Part shown: piece by piece, positions 8,918 to 17,370 of the stretch
Layout: every line of letters starts with the position of its first letter
How positions within the stretch are numbered: the first letter of the stretch is position 1
Source of the DNA: Vicinamibacteraceae bacterium
Lineage (GTDB): Bacteria > Acidobacteriota > Thermoanaerobaculia > Multivoradales > Multivoraceae
Length of the DNA: 41,327 bases
Reading direction: 5' to 3'
NCBI GenBank assembly: GCA_012270995.1
Contig: JAAXHG010000080.1
Span: 1 to 41,327 of the forward strand
Notes under the pieces: generated by a model
What the model was told of the DNA's origin: nothing
Seen by the model: the letters and a program-made list of their open reading frames with translations, nothing else
The model's database searches: none
Program-made: the position numbers and the translations under genes

Positions 8918-10438
8918 TCAAGCCTCCGGACCGCTCCGAGCCGCTTCTTCGACACGAGCCAGGAAGTCCTCCGGGAGGTGGTTCGTCCTGGCCAGGATCT
9001 CGCCTTCTTCGTCGATCAGAACGTAGGTCGGATAGGAGCCGATCTGCAGAGTCCGCGTGATGTCGCTCTGCATCCCGACATGCCAGTTCGACCACGGCAT
9101 CGGCTCGTCCTCCATGAATCCGGTTACGGTTTCGAGTTCCGCGTCGACGCTGATCGACAGGAGAGCGAACCGGTCCGCGGGGAGGTCGGCAACGAGTTGC
9201 CGTTTGTGCGGCAGCGCAGCCACGCATGGCGCGCACCACGTCGCCCAGAAGTCGAGAAGGACCACGCGGCCCCTGTAGTTCGAGAGGCGTTCGGGGGCGC
9301 CGTCCAGCCGGCTGCCGCCGAGGTCCGGGACCTTGCTGCCCACCGTGCCGTGGCGGATGCCGCGGATGAGGTCGGCCTCCGCCTCCGCGAAGGTCCGCGC
9401 GTCTCCCGGCAGCTTCTCGTCCTCTACGCCGTCGCTCAAGCCGGTCGCCAGGTCGACCGCGCTTTGGCGTTCTGCCGCGCGATCGTTCCCGGACAACCCG
9501 GGGGCGTTCGCGGCCTCCACCCGTCCGGCCGCGACGTAGTACCTCCCGGCGGCACCCAGCACGGGATCCTCGGCCTCGGAAGCCAACTCCTCGAAGAAGG
9601 CATCCGCCGCGGCGCCCCTGGCCGGCCCGAAACGTCTCAACAGGTGCATTCGCCGCAGCATCGACCCCCAGCCCTCGTAGTCGGGTGCGTACTCGAGCAG
9701 AGCCCTGGCGCCCCTGGAGGCGTACTCCTCGCCTCCGGGTGTCATCGCTGCATTGTTCACGAGGAACTCCGCGGCCTCGACCGTCTTCTCGTGCGTCCCG
9801 CCAACCTCCAGAATCGCGATTGCCGCGGCGGCCGCGCGACGAACGTCGGGGGCGTCGGGCGCCGAGCCATCCGTGCTCTCTGGAGAGTCCCCGTCTCCGG
9901 ACCGCGGGGCCGCCGACTCGCCACCAAGCTGCGCCTGGAGCGCTGCTCGGAGAACGTCGTTGACCACAGTGCTCGAAGGCGAGTCCGCGTCTTCGGACCG
10001 CGGGTCCACCAGCTCGGCGCCGTCGAGGTCCTTGAGCGCTGCTCCCAACCGTTGCTCCGCGTCGGCGCCGTTCTCCGCCTCGAGCGCCGCTCGCAACGCC
10101 TGCTCCATTTCGGCCCGCGGCGGGGCGCCGTCACCCGATGCGCGAACCACGAACACCCGCGGCGTTGCACTGCCCGCCTCTCCGAGGTTCGAGGATGAGT
10201 CGCCCTCCGAGACCTTGCCAGACGCGAGGATCCTGGCCATCCACGTGCGCTCATGTTCGAGATAGGCCTCAACAACGTCCCAGTCAGGGCCGACTTTCGC
10301 GACCAGGTCCGCCATGTCCTCCTCGACGCTCGACTCTTCGAAGGCCATCAAGCCCTGGCTCGCTCCGCTCCAGAGCACAGCGGCCAGCGCCGACAACACG
10401 ATCGCGGCTTTCCCCCACCGACTGAACTCCGTTTCCAT
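8918..10438 (-). CDS. TlpA-like thioredoxin-domain protein with long helical N-terminal region
   Basis: From ATG 10438 the product is 506 aa; an upstream TTG at 10456 would add six residues. An N-terminal hydrophobic segment (about residues 10-30) is a signal peptide or membrane anchor. Residues about 60-340 are alpha-helical, Ala/Glu-rich and contain two similar Asp/Ser/Gly-rich stretches. The C-terminal 150 residues form a TlpA/ResA-type thioredoxin fold: 'VPDLGGSRLDG', 'GRVVLLDFWATWCAPC' (active-site CAPC), 'FALLSISVD', 'IGSYPTYVLID' with the cis-Pro. It probably acts as a periplasmic thiol-disulfide reductant. The gap to the M20 gene (8743-8917) shows nothing notable. Confidence 0.8.
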   Translation of the reverse strand: METEFSRWGKAAIVLSALAAVLWSGASQGLMAFEESSVEEDMADLVAKVGPDWDVVEAYLEHERTWMARILASGKVSEGDSSSNLGEAGSATPRVFVVRASGDGAPPRAEMEQALRAALEAENGADAEQRLGAALKDLDGAELVDPRSEDADSPSSTVVNDVLRAALQAQLGGESAAPRSGDGDSPESTDGSAPDAPDVRRAAAAAIAILEVGGTHEKTVEAAEFLVNNAAMTPGGEEYASRGARALLEYAPDYEGWGSMLRRMHLLRRFGPARGAAADAFFEELASEAEDPVLGAAGRYYVAAGRVEAANAPGLSGNDRAAERQSAVDLATGLSDGVEDEKLPGDARTFAEAEADLIRGIRHGTVGSKVPDLGGSRLDGAPERLSNYRGRVVLLDFWATWCAPCVAALPHKRQLVADLPADRFALLSISVDAELETVTGFMEDEPMPWSNWHVGMQSDITRTLQIGSYPTYVLIDEEGEILARTNHLPEDFLARVEEAARSGPEA

Positions 10439-10575
10439 CCAGGTGGTCACTCCCAACCTCCAGTTCTTCGTCCGGCGTCAGGAGCGGCAGGCGCTCCGGG
10501 ACCACGTTCATCAGCCACATCGATGCACTGGGACTCACTCTATACAACCGCGAACCGCGCGATTTGTTCCAGTGA

Positions 10576-10758
10576 CTAGCCCGCAAATTTCACCGAGGTT
10601 CGTAGCGAGGGCGCGTAGACGCCGCTGTAGCGGGGCGCACGGACTGAGGGAACGCTGAAGGCGTACTGCAGTACGTCGAAGCGGCCTGAGGGAGTACGGC
10701 CCGCTACAGCGAGCGGATCCGCGGCCGCAGTAGGACATCGGTGCAATTTGCGGGCTAG
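10576..10758. repeat. 183-bp palindromic element with terminal inverted repeats (MITE-like)
   Basis: The termini CTAGCCCGCAAATTTCACC (10576-10594) and its inverse at 10740-10758 pair over 19 bp with one mismatch. Inside, CGCTGTAGCGGG pairs with CCCGCTACAGCG further right, and the centre is the perfect palindrome CGTACTGCAGTACG, so the whole element can fold into a long hairpin. No coding potential is visible. It lies between the thioredoxin gene's 5' end and the sulfatase remnant. Architecture fits a MITE or a palindromic repeat unit; the parent transposon is not identified. Confidence 0.65.
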
Positions 10759-10761
10759 ATG

Positions 10762-10790
10762 GCCGTCCGGCCCTCTCGTGGCCGGACGGC
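10762..10790 (-). terminator. strong hairpin downstream of the sulfatase remnant
   Basis: An 11-bp perfect stem (GCCGTCCGGCC at 10762-10772, GGCCGGACGGC at 10780-10790) closes a 7-nt loop. It sits 21 bp past the stop of the minus-strand sulfatase. There is no T-tract, so it is a terminator-like or RNA-stabilising hairpin rather than a canonical intrinsic terminator. Confidence 0.4.
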
Positions 10791-10811
10791 GACTAAACGG
10801 CCTGCGGTCGT

Positions 10812-11755
10812 CTAGTTCTCGAAGCCGATGGGTTCTATGTTGCAGATCGAGTAGGCGACCGGGCGGCGGCGGGTCCAGGCCGGTTCCACGGTGATGGAAC
10901 GCCAGTCCTCGATGACCGCTTCGAGGTTGGCGACCTCTTCCGGCCGCTCGGCCGCGAGGTCCGTCTGTTCCCGAACGTCGGTGGACAGATCGTAGAGAAA
11001 GCCGCCGGCGGCATCCTGGTTCGGCTTGATCAGCTTCATGTCGCCGCTGCGGACGGCGACTGTCGGGTAGTTGCGCCATACGAACCGGCCGTCGCCTGTC
11101 GCTTCGGCCGACCCGTCGAGCAGCGGCATCAGGTCGTAGCCATCGAACTGGAGGCCGGCCGACGCCTCCGCTCCGGCGGCTGCCTCCTGAACTCCTCGTC
11201 GGCCGACATCGAGACGGCGCCTTGCGTCCCGCGGTTGATGAACCGCGTGGCGCCCGAGAGATGACCGTAGAACTCGTCGAAACCGCGGTTCGTCGGGTAG
11301 TGCTCGTCCTTGAAGCCAAGGTGCCACTTGCCGACGATGCCGGTCGCGTAGCCGGCCGCCTTCAGGTGGTCGGCGATCGTCAGTTCGCCCGCGACGAGCC
11401 CGACATCCGGCACTTCCGGCGCCTGCCGCGCGTTGTATTCGAAACCGTAACGCTGCTGGTAGCGGCCCGTCAGCAGGGCCGCCCGGGACGGTGAACACAC
11501 CGGCGTCGTCGCGTAGCCCTGCGTGAACACCGCTCCCTCCCGACCGATGCGGTCGATGTTCGGCGTCTGAAGCCGGTCGCCGTAGATCGAGACGTCGGCG
11601 TAGCCGAGGTCGTCGGCCAGGATGACGACGATGTTCGGCGGTGGAGCGTCCGCGGACGCTGGCTGCTCGCCGCCGTTCCCGTCCGTGGAACATGCAATCG
11701 CCAGCACCGCCATGAGGAGCACAACCGCAACCGGAACAAGTACTCGTCCGCCCAT
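10812..11755 (-). pseudogene. sulfatase lipoprotein gene broken by an internal deletion
   Basis: The 5' part (11755 to about 11180) encodes a lipoprotein signal (lipobox 'LAIAC'), 'PNIVVILADDLGYADVSIYG', the sulfatase signature 'CSPSRAALLTGR' (Cys is the formylglycine precursor), 'VGKWHLG' and 'NRGFDEFYGHLSG'. The 3' part (about 11175 to 10812), in another frame, encodes a sulfatase C-terminus: 'FDGYDLMPLLDG', 'VRSGDMKLIKPN', 'FLYDLSTDVREQTDLA'. The central half, with the second metal-binding region and the catalytic His/Lys residues, is missing. The junction lies near 11175-11185 and also shifts the frame; the 5' frame reaches a stop at 11129. The gene is presumably inactive. It resembles but is not a copy of the intact sulfatase at 17371-18813. 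Confidence 0.85.
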
Positions 11756-11787
11756 TCGTGTTCTCCGTCAGTTTCTCCGTCCTAGTC

Positions 11788-11800
11788 TGTAGACTCTACA
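11788..11800. promoter_or_regulatory. palindrome upstream of phd/vapC, candidate operator
   Basis: TGTAGACTCTACA is a perfect 6+1+6 palindrome 47 bp before the antitoxin start and 33 bp before the divergent sulfatase start. Three copies of GCTAC follow at 11813-11835. Phd/YefM antitoxins autoregulate by binding short palindromes, so this is a plausible operator; the assignment is inference. Confidence 0.4.
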
Positions 11801-11846
11801 TGAGACCATCTTGCTACGAAACGCTACAGATGCTACGGTGACACCC

Positions 11847-12092
11847 ATGATCACGATCACCCAAAGGCAACTGCGCAACGACTCTGCCAAGATCCTCCGG
11901 GCAGTTCAGGACGGACAGTCCATGACCGTTACCCGAAACGGTACGCCGGTGGCCGAACTCCGACCCGTGGCCGCCCGCCGCTACGCATCCCGTGCCGTGC
12001 TCAAAGACGCGGCCCGAACCGCTCCCAGGATCGACGCGAGCCGATTCCGGGCCGACATCGACGCGGTCGTCGATCCGTGGGTCGATGTTTAG
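11847..12092 (+). CDS. Phd/YefM-family antitoxin
   Basis: This 81-aa protein begins at ATG 11847. The N-terminal fold is typical of the Phd/YefM/prevent-host-death family: 'ITQRQLRNDSAKILRAVQDGQSMTVTRNGTPVAELRPV', where the N-terminal domain dimerises and binds DNA. The C-terminal third ('RFRADIDAVVDPWVDV') is the part that normally wraps and neutralises the toxin. It overlaps the downstream PIN toxin start by 8 bp, the usual antitoxin-first arrangement of a type II module. Autoregulation through the palindrome at 11788-11800 is likely. Confidence 0.85.
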   Translation: MITITQRQLRNDSAKILRAVQDGQSMTVTRNGTPVAELRPVAARRYASRAVLKDAARTAPRIDASRFRADIDAVVDPWVDV

Positions 12093-12483
12093 GCACGGGC
12101 TTCTCGATACGTCGGTCGTGATCGACCTCGACCAGATCGACGACGCGCATCTCCCGGAGCAGTCCACCGTCTCGGCAATCACGCTTGCCGAACTCACGGT
12201 CGGCCCACTGGCCGCCGGCAGGGACGAAGAAGAACGCGCTCGTCGTCAGGACCGTCTGCAGTGGGCTGCGGCGACCTGGGATCCGCTGCCGTTCGACGCT
12301 CTGGCGGCCCGCGCGTACGGTCGCATCTACTCAGCGCTCGTGGCAAGGGGCCGGACCGGACGCGGACGTTTCGCCGATCTGCTGATCGCCGCCACCGCGC
12401 TGGCGAACGACCTGCCTCTCTACACCCGGAACGCCGCCGACGTGAAGGGCCTCGATGACCTGATCACGATCCGATCGGTGTAG
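12085..12483 (+). CDS. VapC-like PIN-domain ribonuclease toxin
   Basis: This 132-aa protein begins at ATG 12085 inside the end of the antitoxin gene. It is a complete PIN domain with the acidic Mg2+-binding residues visible: D8 in 'LLDTSVVIDL', E36 in 'TLAEL', D98 in 'FADLLIAATAL', and N116 in 'YTRNAADVKGL'. PIN toxins cleave RNA (often tRNA or rRNA) when freed from their antitoxin. Its last 20 bases overlap the 3' end of pdxA on the opposite strand, so the module was inserted, or drifted, tightly against a core gene. Confidence 0.87.
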   Translation: MFRHGLLDTSVVIDLDQIDDAHLPEQSTVSAITLAELTVGPLAAGRDEEERARRQDRLQWAAATWDPLPFDALAARAYGRIYSALVARGRTGRGRFADLLIAATALANDLPLYTRNAADVKGLDDLITIRSV

Positions 12484-13456
12484 AACCGGCCAGCTTCCAC
12501 GCGTAGTCCAGCGCGTGGCCCAGCGAGTCGGTGAAGGCCTTGCCCTGCCAGGCGATGTCAAAGGCCGTGCCGTGGTCGACCGAAGTGCGGACGATCGGCA
12601 GGCCGACAGTCACGTTGACGCCGCGTTCGAAGCCGTAGAGCTTCATCGGCGCATGGCCCTGGTCGTGGTACATACAGACGACCGCGTCGTAGCGGTCGAG
12701 GTGGATCGCCTGGCGAAAGATCGTGTCCGCGGGATGCGGGCCCGACACGTGCAGTCCGTCGGCCGCTGCGGCCTCGATCGTCGGCCGGATGACCTCCTCG
12801 TCCTCGGAGCCGAACAGGCCGTGCTCGCCGGCATGCGGGTTCAACCCACAGACGGCGACCCGCGGCCGCTCCATGAAGCGCGACAGGGCGGCGTGAGTCA
12901 GGTCGATCACCTTCCGGATCCGCACGGGCTCCACGCGCTCGATCGCCTCGCGCAGGCTGACGTGAGCGCTGACGTGGGTCACCGCCAACTCCGGCACCGT
13001 CAACATCATCGCGAAGTCACGGGCGCCGCACAGTCCGGCAATGAACTCGGTGTGCCCCTGGAAGTCCGGCCGCGACATACGTGTCGCCTCCTTGTTCATC
13101 GGCAGGGTGACGACTCCCGCTACGTTCCCGGCCAGGGCGTCGCGGATCGCGCAGTCAACATAGGCCAAAGCCGCCGCTCCCGCCTCTTGACTCAGAACGC
13201 CCGGAGTTACTTGCCCCACGCTCAACAGTCGCAGATCTCGGACATTCAGTACTCCCTCCACCGCCTCGCCCGGCCGATCGATCGAGTGAATCGACACGCT
13301 CAACCCCAGCACGTCAGCCGCACGCATCAGCACCGACGTATCGCCGTACACCAGGGCATCGTTGCCCAGCAGCCCCTCAGCGAACCGTCGCACCGCAATC
13401 TCCGGGCCGACGCCCGAAGCATCCCCCATCGTCACCGCCATCCGCCGGCCGCTCAT
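12464..13456 (-). CDS. pdxA: 4-hydroxythreonine-4-phosphate dehydrogenase (PdxA family)
   Basis: The 330-aa length is typical. The family opening 'MAVTMGDASGVGPEI' and the three metal-ligand histidine regions are present: 'QGHTEFIAGLCG', 'NPHAGEHGLFGSEDEEVI' and 'CMYHDQGHAPMKLYGF'. The C-terminal 'TVGLPIVRTSVDHGTAFDIA' block is also intact. PdxA oxidises 4-phosphohydroxy-threonine in pyridoxal 5'-phosphate synthesis. PdxA2-type paralogues act in sugar-acid catabolism and cannot be excluded because no pdxJ or sugar-acid kinase gene is adjacent. The start is taken at ATG 13456. Confidence 0.88.
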   Translation of the reverse strand: MSGRRMAVTMGDASGVGPEIAVRRFAEGLLGNDALVYGDTSVLMRAADVLGLSVSIHSIDRPGEAVEGVLNVRDLRLLSVGQVTPGVLSQEAGAAALAYVDCAIRDALAGNVAGVVTLPMNKEATRMSRPDFQGHTEFIAGLCGARDFAMMLTVPELAVTHVSAHVSLREAIERVEPVRIRKVIDLTHAALSRFMERPRVAVCGLNPHAGEHGLFGSEDEEVIRPTIEAAAADGLHVSGPHPADTIFRQAIHLDRYDAVVCMYHDQGHAPMKLYGFERGVNVTVGLPIVRTSVDHGTAFDIAWQGKAFTDSLGHALDYAWKLAGSTPIGS

Positions 13457-13544
13457 GACCGCAATCTATTCTGCCCCCGTCTGGACCGCTCCATCCACGG
13501 GCAACCCAACCACCGCCGGCTCGACCCTCGGCGACGGCAGCCAG

Positions 13545-13716
13545 CCTGGGGCGGTCCGGGGGAGGGGGTCCCAGCGAGCTTGGAGTGAGCGACGGCCCGC
13601 GTCTCCTCAATCAGCCGATGCCGACCGGAGCGAACGGAATGCAGCGAGCCCCACCCTCTACCCCAGTCAGAAAGGGCGAGCGATCGCTGGGACCCCCTCC
13701 CCCGGACCGCCCCAGG
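13545..13716. repeat. 172-bp element with perfect 32-bp terminal inverted repeats
   Basis: Bases 13545-13576 and 13685-13716 are perfect reverse complements (32 bp). Each arm contains a five-G run, one A and another five-G run (or the C complement). The 108-bp centre has no recognisable gene. The element fills most of the 347-bp gap between the divergent pdxA and the reductase at 13804. A MITE or a mobile palindromic repeat is the best description; the folded transcript would be a very stable hairpin. Confidence 0.65.
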
Positions 13717-13803
13717 CGGGTGCGTCCGACGCCTCGGCGTCCGGCGCCCGACGCTCGTGTAGATTCGCCGCTCCGCACGGAAGTGAAGACGCGAGGAGCA
13801 TCC

Positions 13804-14238
13804 ATGGCCGAGTACATCCCAAGCCCCATCAAGTGGGTGCGCGACCAGGTGGAGCTCTATGAAGGCAGCGGCGGCACCGAAGGGGTCGGCCTGCGGGACA
13901 CCGGCCTGCCCTGCATCATCGTCACCCACACGGGCAACCGGACCGGCGCCATCCGCAAGACGCCGCTGATGCGCGTCAAGGACGGCGACAGCTACGTGCT
14001 GGTGGCCTCGCGGGGCGGCGCGCCCACGAATCCCGTGTGGGTCTACAACCTGCGCGCCCACCCCGACGTCGAACTCCGGGACGCCACGGAGGTTCAGGCG
14101 ATGCGCGTGCGGGAGGTCGAGGACGCCGACGAACGCGCCCGCGTCTGGGCGTTGGCCGTGGAGGCGTTCCCGCCGTACGAGGAGTACCGGAACAAGACGT
14201 CCCGCACGATCCCGGTCTTCATCGCGGAGCCCGCGTAG
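13804..14238 (+). CDS. Ddn-like deazaflavin (F420)-dependent nitroreductase family protein
   Basis: This 144-aa protein starts at ATG 13804. The family signature is clear: an N-terminal helix with 'SPIKWVRDQVELYEGSGG', then 'LPCIIVTHTGNRTGAIRKTPLM' and 'YVLVASRGGAPTNPVWVYNL', which in this split-barrel family contact the deazaflavin. The C-terminal 'FPPYEEYRNKTSRTIPVFI' is also typical. Relatives reduce quinones or nitro compounds with F420H2. Whether this organism makes F420 cannot be seen here. A TAGATT box near 13758-13763 could be its -10 element. Confidence 0.85.
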   Translation: MAEYIPSPIKWVRDQVELYEGSGGTEGVGLRDTGLPCIIVTHTGNRTGAIRKTPLMRVKDGDSYVLVASRGGAPTNPVWVYNLRAHPDVELRDATEVQAMRVREVEDADERARVWALAVEAFPPYEEYRNKTSRTIPVFIAEPA

Positions 14239-14255
14239 CAGCCGGGACGACTCGG

Positions 14256-14495
14256 CTACTGGGACGGATGCCCTCCGACCCAGACCGGGCTCGACCAGGC
14301 CATCGCGGCGTAGACGTCCGTCTCGAACCGCGCGGCCGCCGCGTCCGTCTCGATCGTGACGGTGGACTCGTCGGTCGGCGCCGCCGCGACGTCGGCCTTG
14401 AGCTGCTCGATCGCCGCGCCCAGATCGCGGTCGTAGACGGCGCCCGGGCCGGCAACGTCGCAGCCGGACAGCACGAGAGCCAGGGCGCCGCTCAC
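14256..14495 (-). CDS. small putative lipoprotein
   Basis: From GTG 14495 the product is 79 aa: a short hydrophobic stretch ending in a lipobox-like 'LVLSGC', then a hydrophilic mature part of about 65 residues. I recognise no family. It lies 41 bp downstream of the TonB-dependent receptor on the same strand and could be its co-transcribed surface partner. The n-region lacks the usual positive residues, so the true start may be upstream; the frame continues back toward 14530 without a normal start codon. Confidence 0.5.
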   Translation of the reverse strand: MSGALALVLSGCDVAGPGAVYDRDLGAAIEQLKADVAAAPTDESTVTIETDAAAARFETDVYAAMAWSSPVWVGGHPSQ

Positions 14496-14536
14496 GAGGA
14501 GCGGCGCCCGGCCCCAGCCGTGCCTTCCGAGCCGGA

Positions 14537-17215
14537 TCAGAAGCTGAAGCCCACCTTCAGCCGGAACTCCCGCGGCCGCTGGTAGAAGGCTAGCTGCGGG
14601 TTGGGTCGCCCGGTCTGGGTGTTGATCGCGATCGGTTCCTGGCTGTCGGTCGCGTTCGCGAGATCGAAGCCGATCTTGGCCCGGACGTTGCCCGCCATCG
14701 CAATCGAGTACATCAGGGACAGATCAACGGTCCAGGTGTCCGGGAGGCGGTGCGCATCCGACGGCTCGCGGTACGTCGACGTCGTGATCGTCTGTCCCGA
14801 TACCGGATGCCGTACCTGGGTAGCAACGTGAGTTCCCCACGGCCGGCCCGACGCGTAGTGAAAAAAGCCGCCCAGCACGAAGTCGTGCCGGCCGAAGACG
14901 AAGCGCTTCATCCCGACCACGTTCGCCAGGTGCTCCCGGTCCTCGGCCAGCCGCCCGAACCACCAGTCGCTCGAGGTCGCGTTGGTCAGCCCGGTGCCCA
15001 CCTCGATCCCTCCCAACCCCTCATTGAGGTTGAAATTGTCGTTGAGCGAGTTGATGTTCCCCTTGGTCGAACTCAGGGTGTAGTTCGTGCGCAGCGTCCA
15101 ATTGTCGCGGAACAGGCGGTTCGCCTCGATCTGCAGCCCCCGGTACTCGCGGCGGGCGTCCTTCCAGTTGCGGAGATCGCGGACTACACGGCCCGCATCG
15201 TCGAACTGGAGCGTGGCGTGGAAGATGTTGTCCGCCTCGCTCGCCACCAGCCGCGACTTGACGACCCACTTCTCGGACACCTGGAAGTCCGCGCCGAAGG
15301 AGATCTCGTCCTTGTAGTACGGATCGACATCCTGGATCGCCTGGTCGAACGTCGGCTCGACGCGCCGCTGGAAGCGGTCGTAGCGCTGTGTGGCCGGGTT
15401 CCACGCGAACTGGTCGTAGATGTTCTCGCCGTTGTTCTGGCGGGAGAACTCCTGGAGCACGATGCCCATGCCGATCGCGTGGTAGTAGCGGCCCAGTGTG
15501 CCGCGGAGCAGGATGCTGCCGTCGGCCTTGACGTCGTAGACGCCGCTGACCCTGGGGACGAACTCGGTGTACTCGTTGACCCGCTCGCCGACGTCGTTGT
15601 CGATCGTCTGCTGGTCGCCGCGGACGCCCAGGCTCCACACCCAGTTGTCGCCGACCTCGAAACGATCCTGGGCGAAGACGGCCAGGAAGTCGCTGGTCTC
15701 CGTGATCACGTCCGATGGGTCGAACACCCGCTTGTTGATGGGCGTCACGTAACCACCGGGGAGATTCGGGTCGTAGGTTCGTCCGCGGAACTCGGTGATG
15801 ATCGAGGTCAGGTTGCTGAACTCGATCGCCTGGGCGTCGACGCCGAACTTCCATTCGTGGCGGCCCCGGAAGCTCGTCAGCGACACGTTCGCCTGGTCGC
15901 GCGGGAAGTCGTTGAAGCCCTCGGCCAGGCGTACGGCCGGACCGTTGTGGCGCAGTCCCGTCACCAGATCCCGATAGCGGAAGTTGTTCCCGGGCGGGTC
16001 GTCCGGGGAGGCGTTCGGATCGATCGGGTGCTGCTCGGCGGCGTTGCGACCGACGAACTCCTCACGGTTGGCGATCTTGAACTCGAGGAAGTTCGAGGCG
16101 CCCAGGCCGAGACTCCAGTTCAGCGTCTGCACCCGCCCGTTCAGCGGGAAGTTCATGATCGCGTACTTGTCGCCCGGGTTGCCGGAGAGGCCGATCGCGT
16201 CCGACGGAGCATCGATCGCGGTGATCGCGATCTGCTGGTTATCGGTGGGCTGGAAGTTGACCTTGGCGATCAGGGGATCCGCCTGCCGGCTGAGATTGAC
16301 GACGCTCCCGTCCGACAGCCGGTCGATCCGGTTGTCCGAGATCCTGCCGTAGGAGACGAAGAACCACGCCCGATTGCGGGCGAGCGGACCGCCGATGCTG
16401 GTCTCGTAGCTGTTGATCTGATCGTCCGGACGCTCCAGTTCCAGAATGTCCGGCGCCCGCCACTTCGGGTTCTGGCCGATGTACATCGCCTCGCCGTGAA
16501 ACTCGTTGGTCCCCGTCTTGACGGTCGAGTTGATGATGCCGGACGTCGCCCGGCCGTACTCGGCGCCGAAGCCGGTCGACTCGAGCTTCGTCTCGGTCAG
16601 CGCGGTGCTGGGGATGAGTAGACGCATCTCGCCGCCGCGGCGGTGCATCGAGGTGTCCACGCCCTCGACGTAGACGCCGACCTCGGTCGCGATGCCGCCG
16701 TTCACCGACGGCCGGGCGTCGACGTCGGCCCGGTTGACGACGGACGGCAACTGCCGCACGGCCGCGCTGTAGGCGCGCGTGCCGAAGGCGACGTTGTCCG
16801 TGATCTCAGCCGGGATCGTCGCCGCCAGAGCGGTTTCGTACTTGCTGATCAGGGGCGCTTCGCCGGTAACCGTGATCTCCTCCTCGGCCGCCGAGACCAG
16901 CGTCAGGTCGACGCCCCGCCGCTGACCCGGGTCGAGGTCCGTCGCGAGTTCGGCCGAACCGAGCCCTTCCAGCTCCGCGCGTACCGTGAAGCGCCCGGCG
17001 AGCAGCAGCGCGAAGCGGTAGACGCCGTCGGCGTCGGTGATCACCGTCCGCGTGTTCTGCGGTCCGGTCAGGGTGACGGTGACGCCGGGCAGCGGCGCAC
17101 CCTGAGCGTCCAGGACGCGGCCGTCGATCGTGCCCGTCTGCGGACCGTCGGCGAGCAGCGGGGTGACGCACGTCAGGACGACAAGCCCTCCGAGCCAAAC
17201 GGAACGTCGGTTCAT
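14537..17215 (-). CDS. TonB-dependent receptor with N-terminal carboxypeptidase-like domain (Oar-like)
   Basis: The 892-aa product has a signal peptide (to about residue 22), then a CarboxypepD_reg-like domain ('TIDGRVLDAQGAPLPGVTVTL', 'TDADGVYRFALLLAGRFTVRAEL'). A plug domain follows ('QLPSVVNRADVDARPSVNGG', 'GFGAEYGRATSGIINSTVKTGTNEFHGEA'), and then a long beta-barrel ending in 'FRLKVGFSF' with a terminal aromatic, as expected of an outer-membrane barrel. Such receptors import large or scarce nutrients using TonB energy. It is divergent from the sulfatase at 17371, and sulfatase plus receptor suggests uptake of sulfated organic matter (inference). The gene has no frameshift or gap that I can see. 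Confidence 0.9.
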   Translation of the reverse strand: MNRRSVWLGGLVVLTCVTPLLADGPQTGTIDGRVLDAQGAPLPGVTVTLTGPQNTRTVITDADGVYRFALLLAGRFTVRAELEGLGSAELATDLDPGQRRGVDLTLVSAAEEEITVTGEAPLISKYETALAATIPAEITDNVAFGTRAYSAAVRQLPSVVNRADVDARPSVNGGIATEVGVYVEGVDTSMHRRGGEMRLLIPSTALTETKLESTGFGAEYGRATSGIINSTVKTGTNEFHGEAMYIGQNPKWRAPDILELERPDDQINSYETSIGGPLARNRAWFFVSYGRISDNRIDRLSDGSVVNLSRQADPLIAKVNFQPTDNQQIAITAIDAPSDAIGLSGNPGDKYAIMNFPLNGRVQTLNWSLGLGASNFLEFKIANREEFVGRNAAEQHPIDPNASPDDPPGNNFRYRDLVTGLRHNGPAVRLAEGFNDFPRDQANVSLTSFRGRHEWKFGVDAQAIEFSNLTSIITEFRGRTYDPNLPGGYVTPINKRVFDPSDVITETSDFLAVFAQDRFEVGDNWVWSLGVRGDQQTIDNDVGERVNEYTEFVPRVSGVYDVKADGSILLRGTLGRYYHAIGMGIVLQEFSRQNNGENIYDQFAWNPATQRYDRFQRRVEPTFDQAIQDVDPYYKDEISFGADFQVSEKWVVKSRLVASEADNIFHATLQFDDAGRVVRDLRNWKDARREYRGLQIEANRLFRDNWTLRTNYTLSSTKGNINSLNDNFNLNEGLGGIEVGTGLTNATSSDWWFGRLAEDREHLANVVGMKRFVFGRHDFVLGGFFHYASGRPWGTHVATQVRHPVSGQTITTSTYREPSDAHRLPDTWTVDLSLMYSIAMAGNVRAKIGFDLANATDSQEPIAINTQTGRPNPQLAFYQRPREFRLKVGFSF

Positions 17216-17370
17216 AGCTCTTCCTCCAGGTTCGGGCTCGACCGACCGACGCGGCGATCCGGGACGGCGCGGCCGCTCCCATGGCTCTATGGTTGAGGTA
17301 ATCTACCCGAACGCCGTTCGAGGCTACAGCACGGTTCAAACGAGCGGATCCCTAGCTGGCAGGAGGCCCG

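Noticed and set aside
6706..9060. Long plus-strand open frame antisense to nth and the M20 peptidase
   Set aside because: Typical GC-rich shadow: Arg/His/Asp/Leu-rich composition, no motifs, and it lies opposite two clearly conserved genes.
14750..16621. Long plus-strand open frame antisense to the TonB-dependent receptor
   Set aside because: No recognisable family, composition of a complementary-strand artefact; the receptor is unambiguous.
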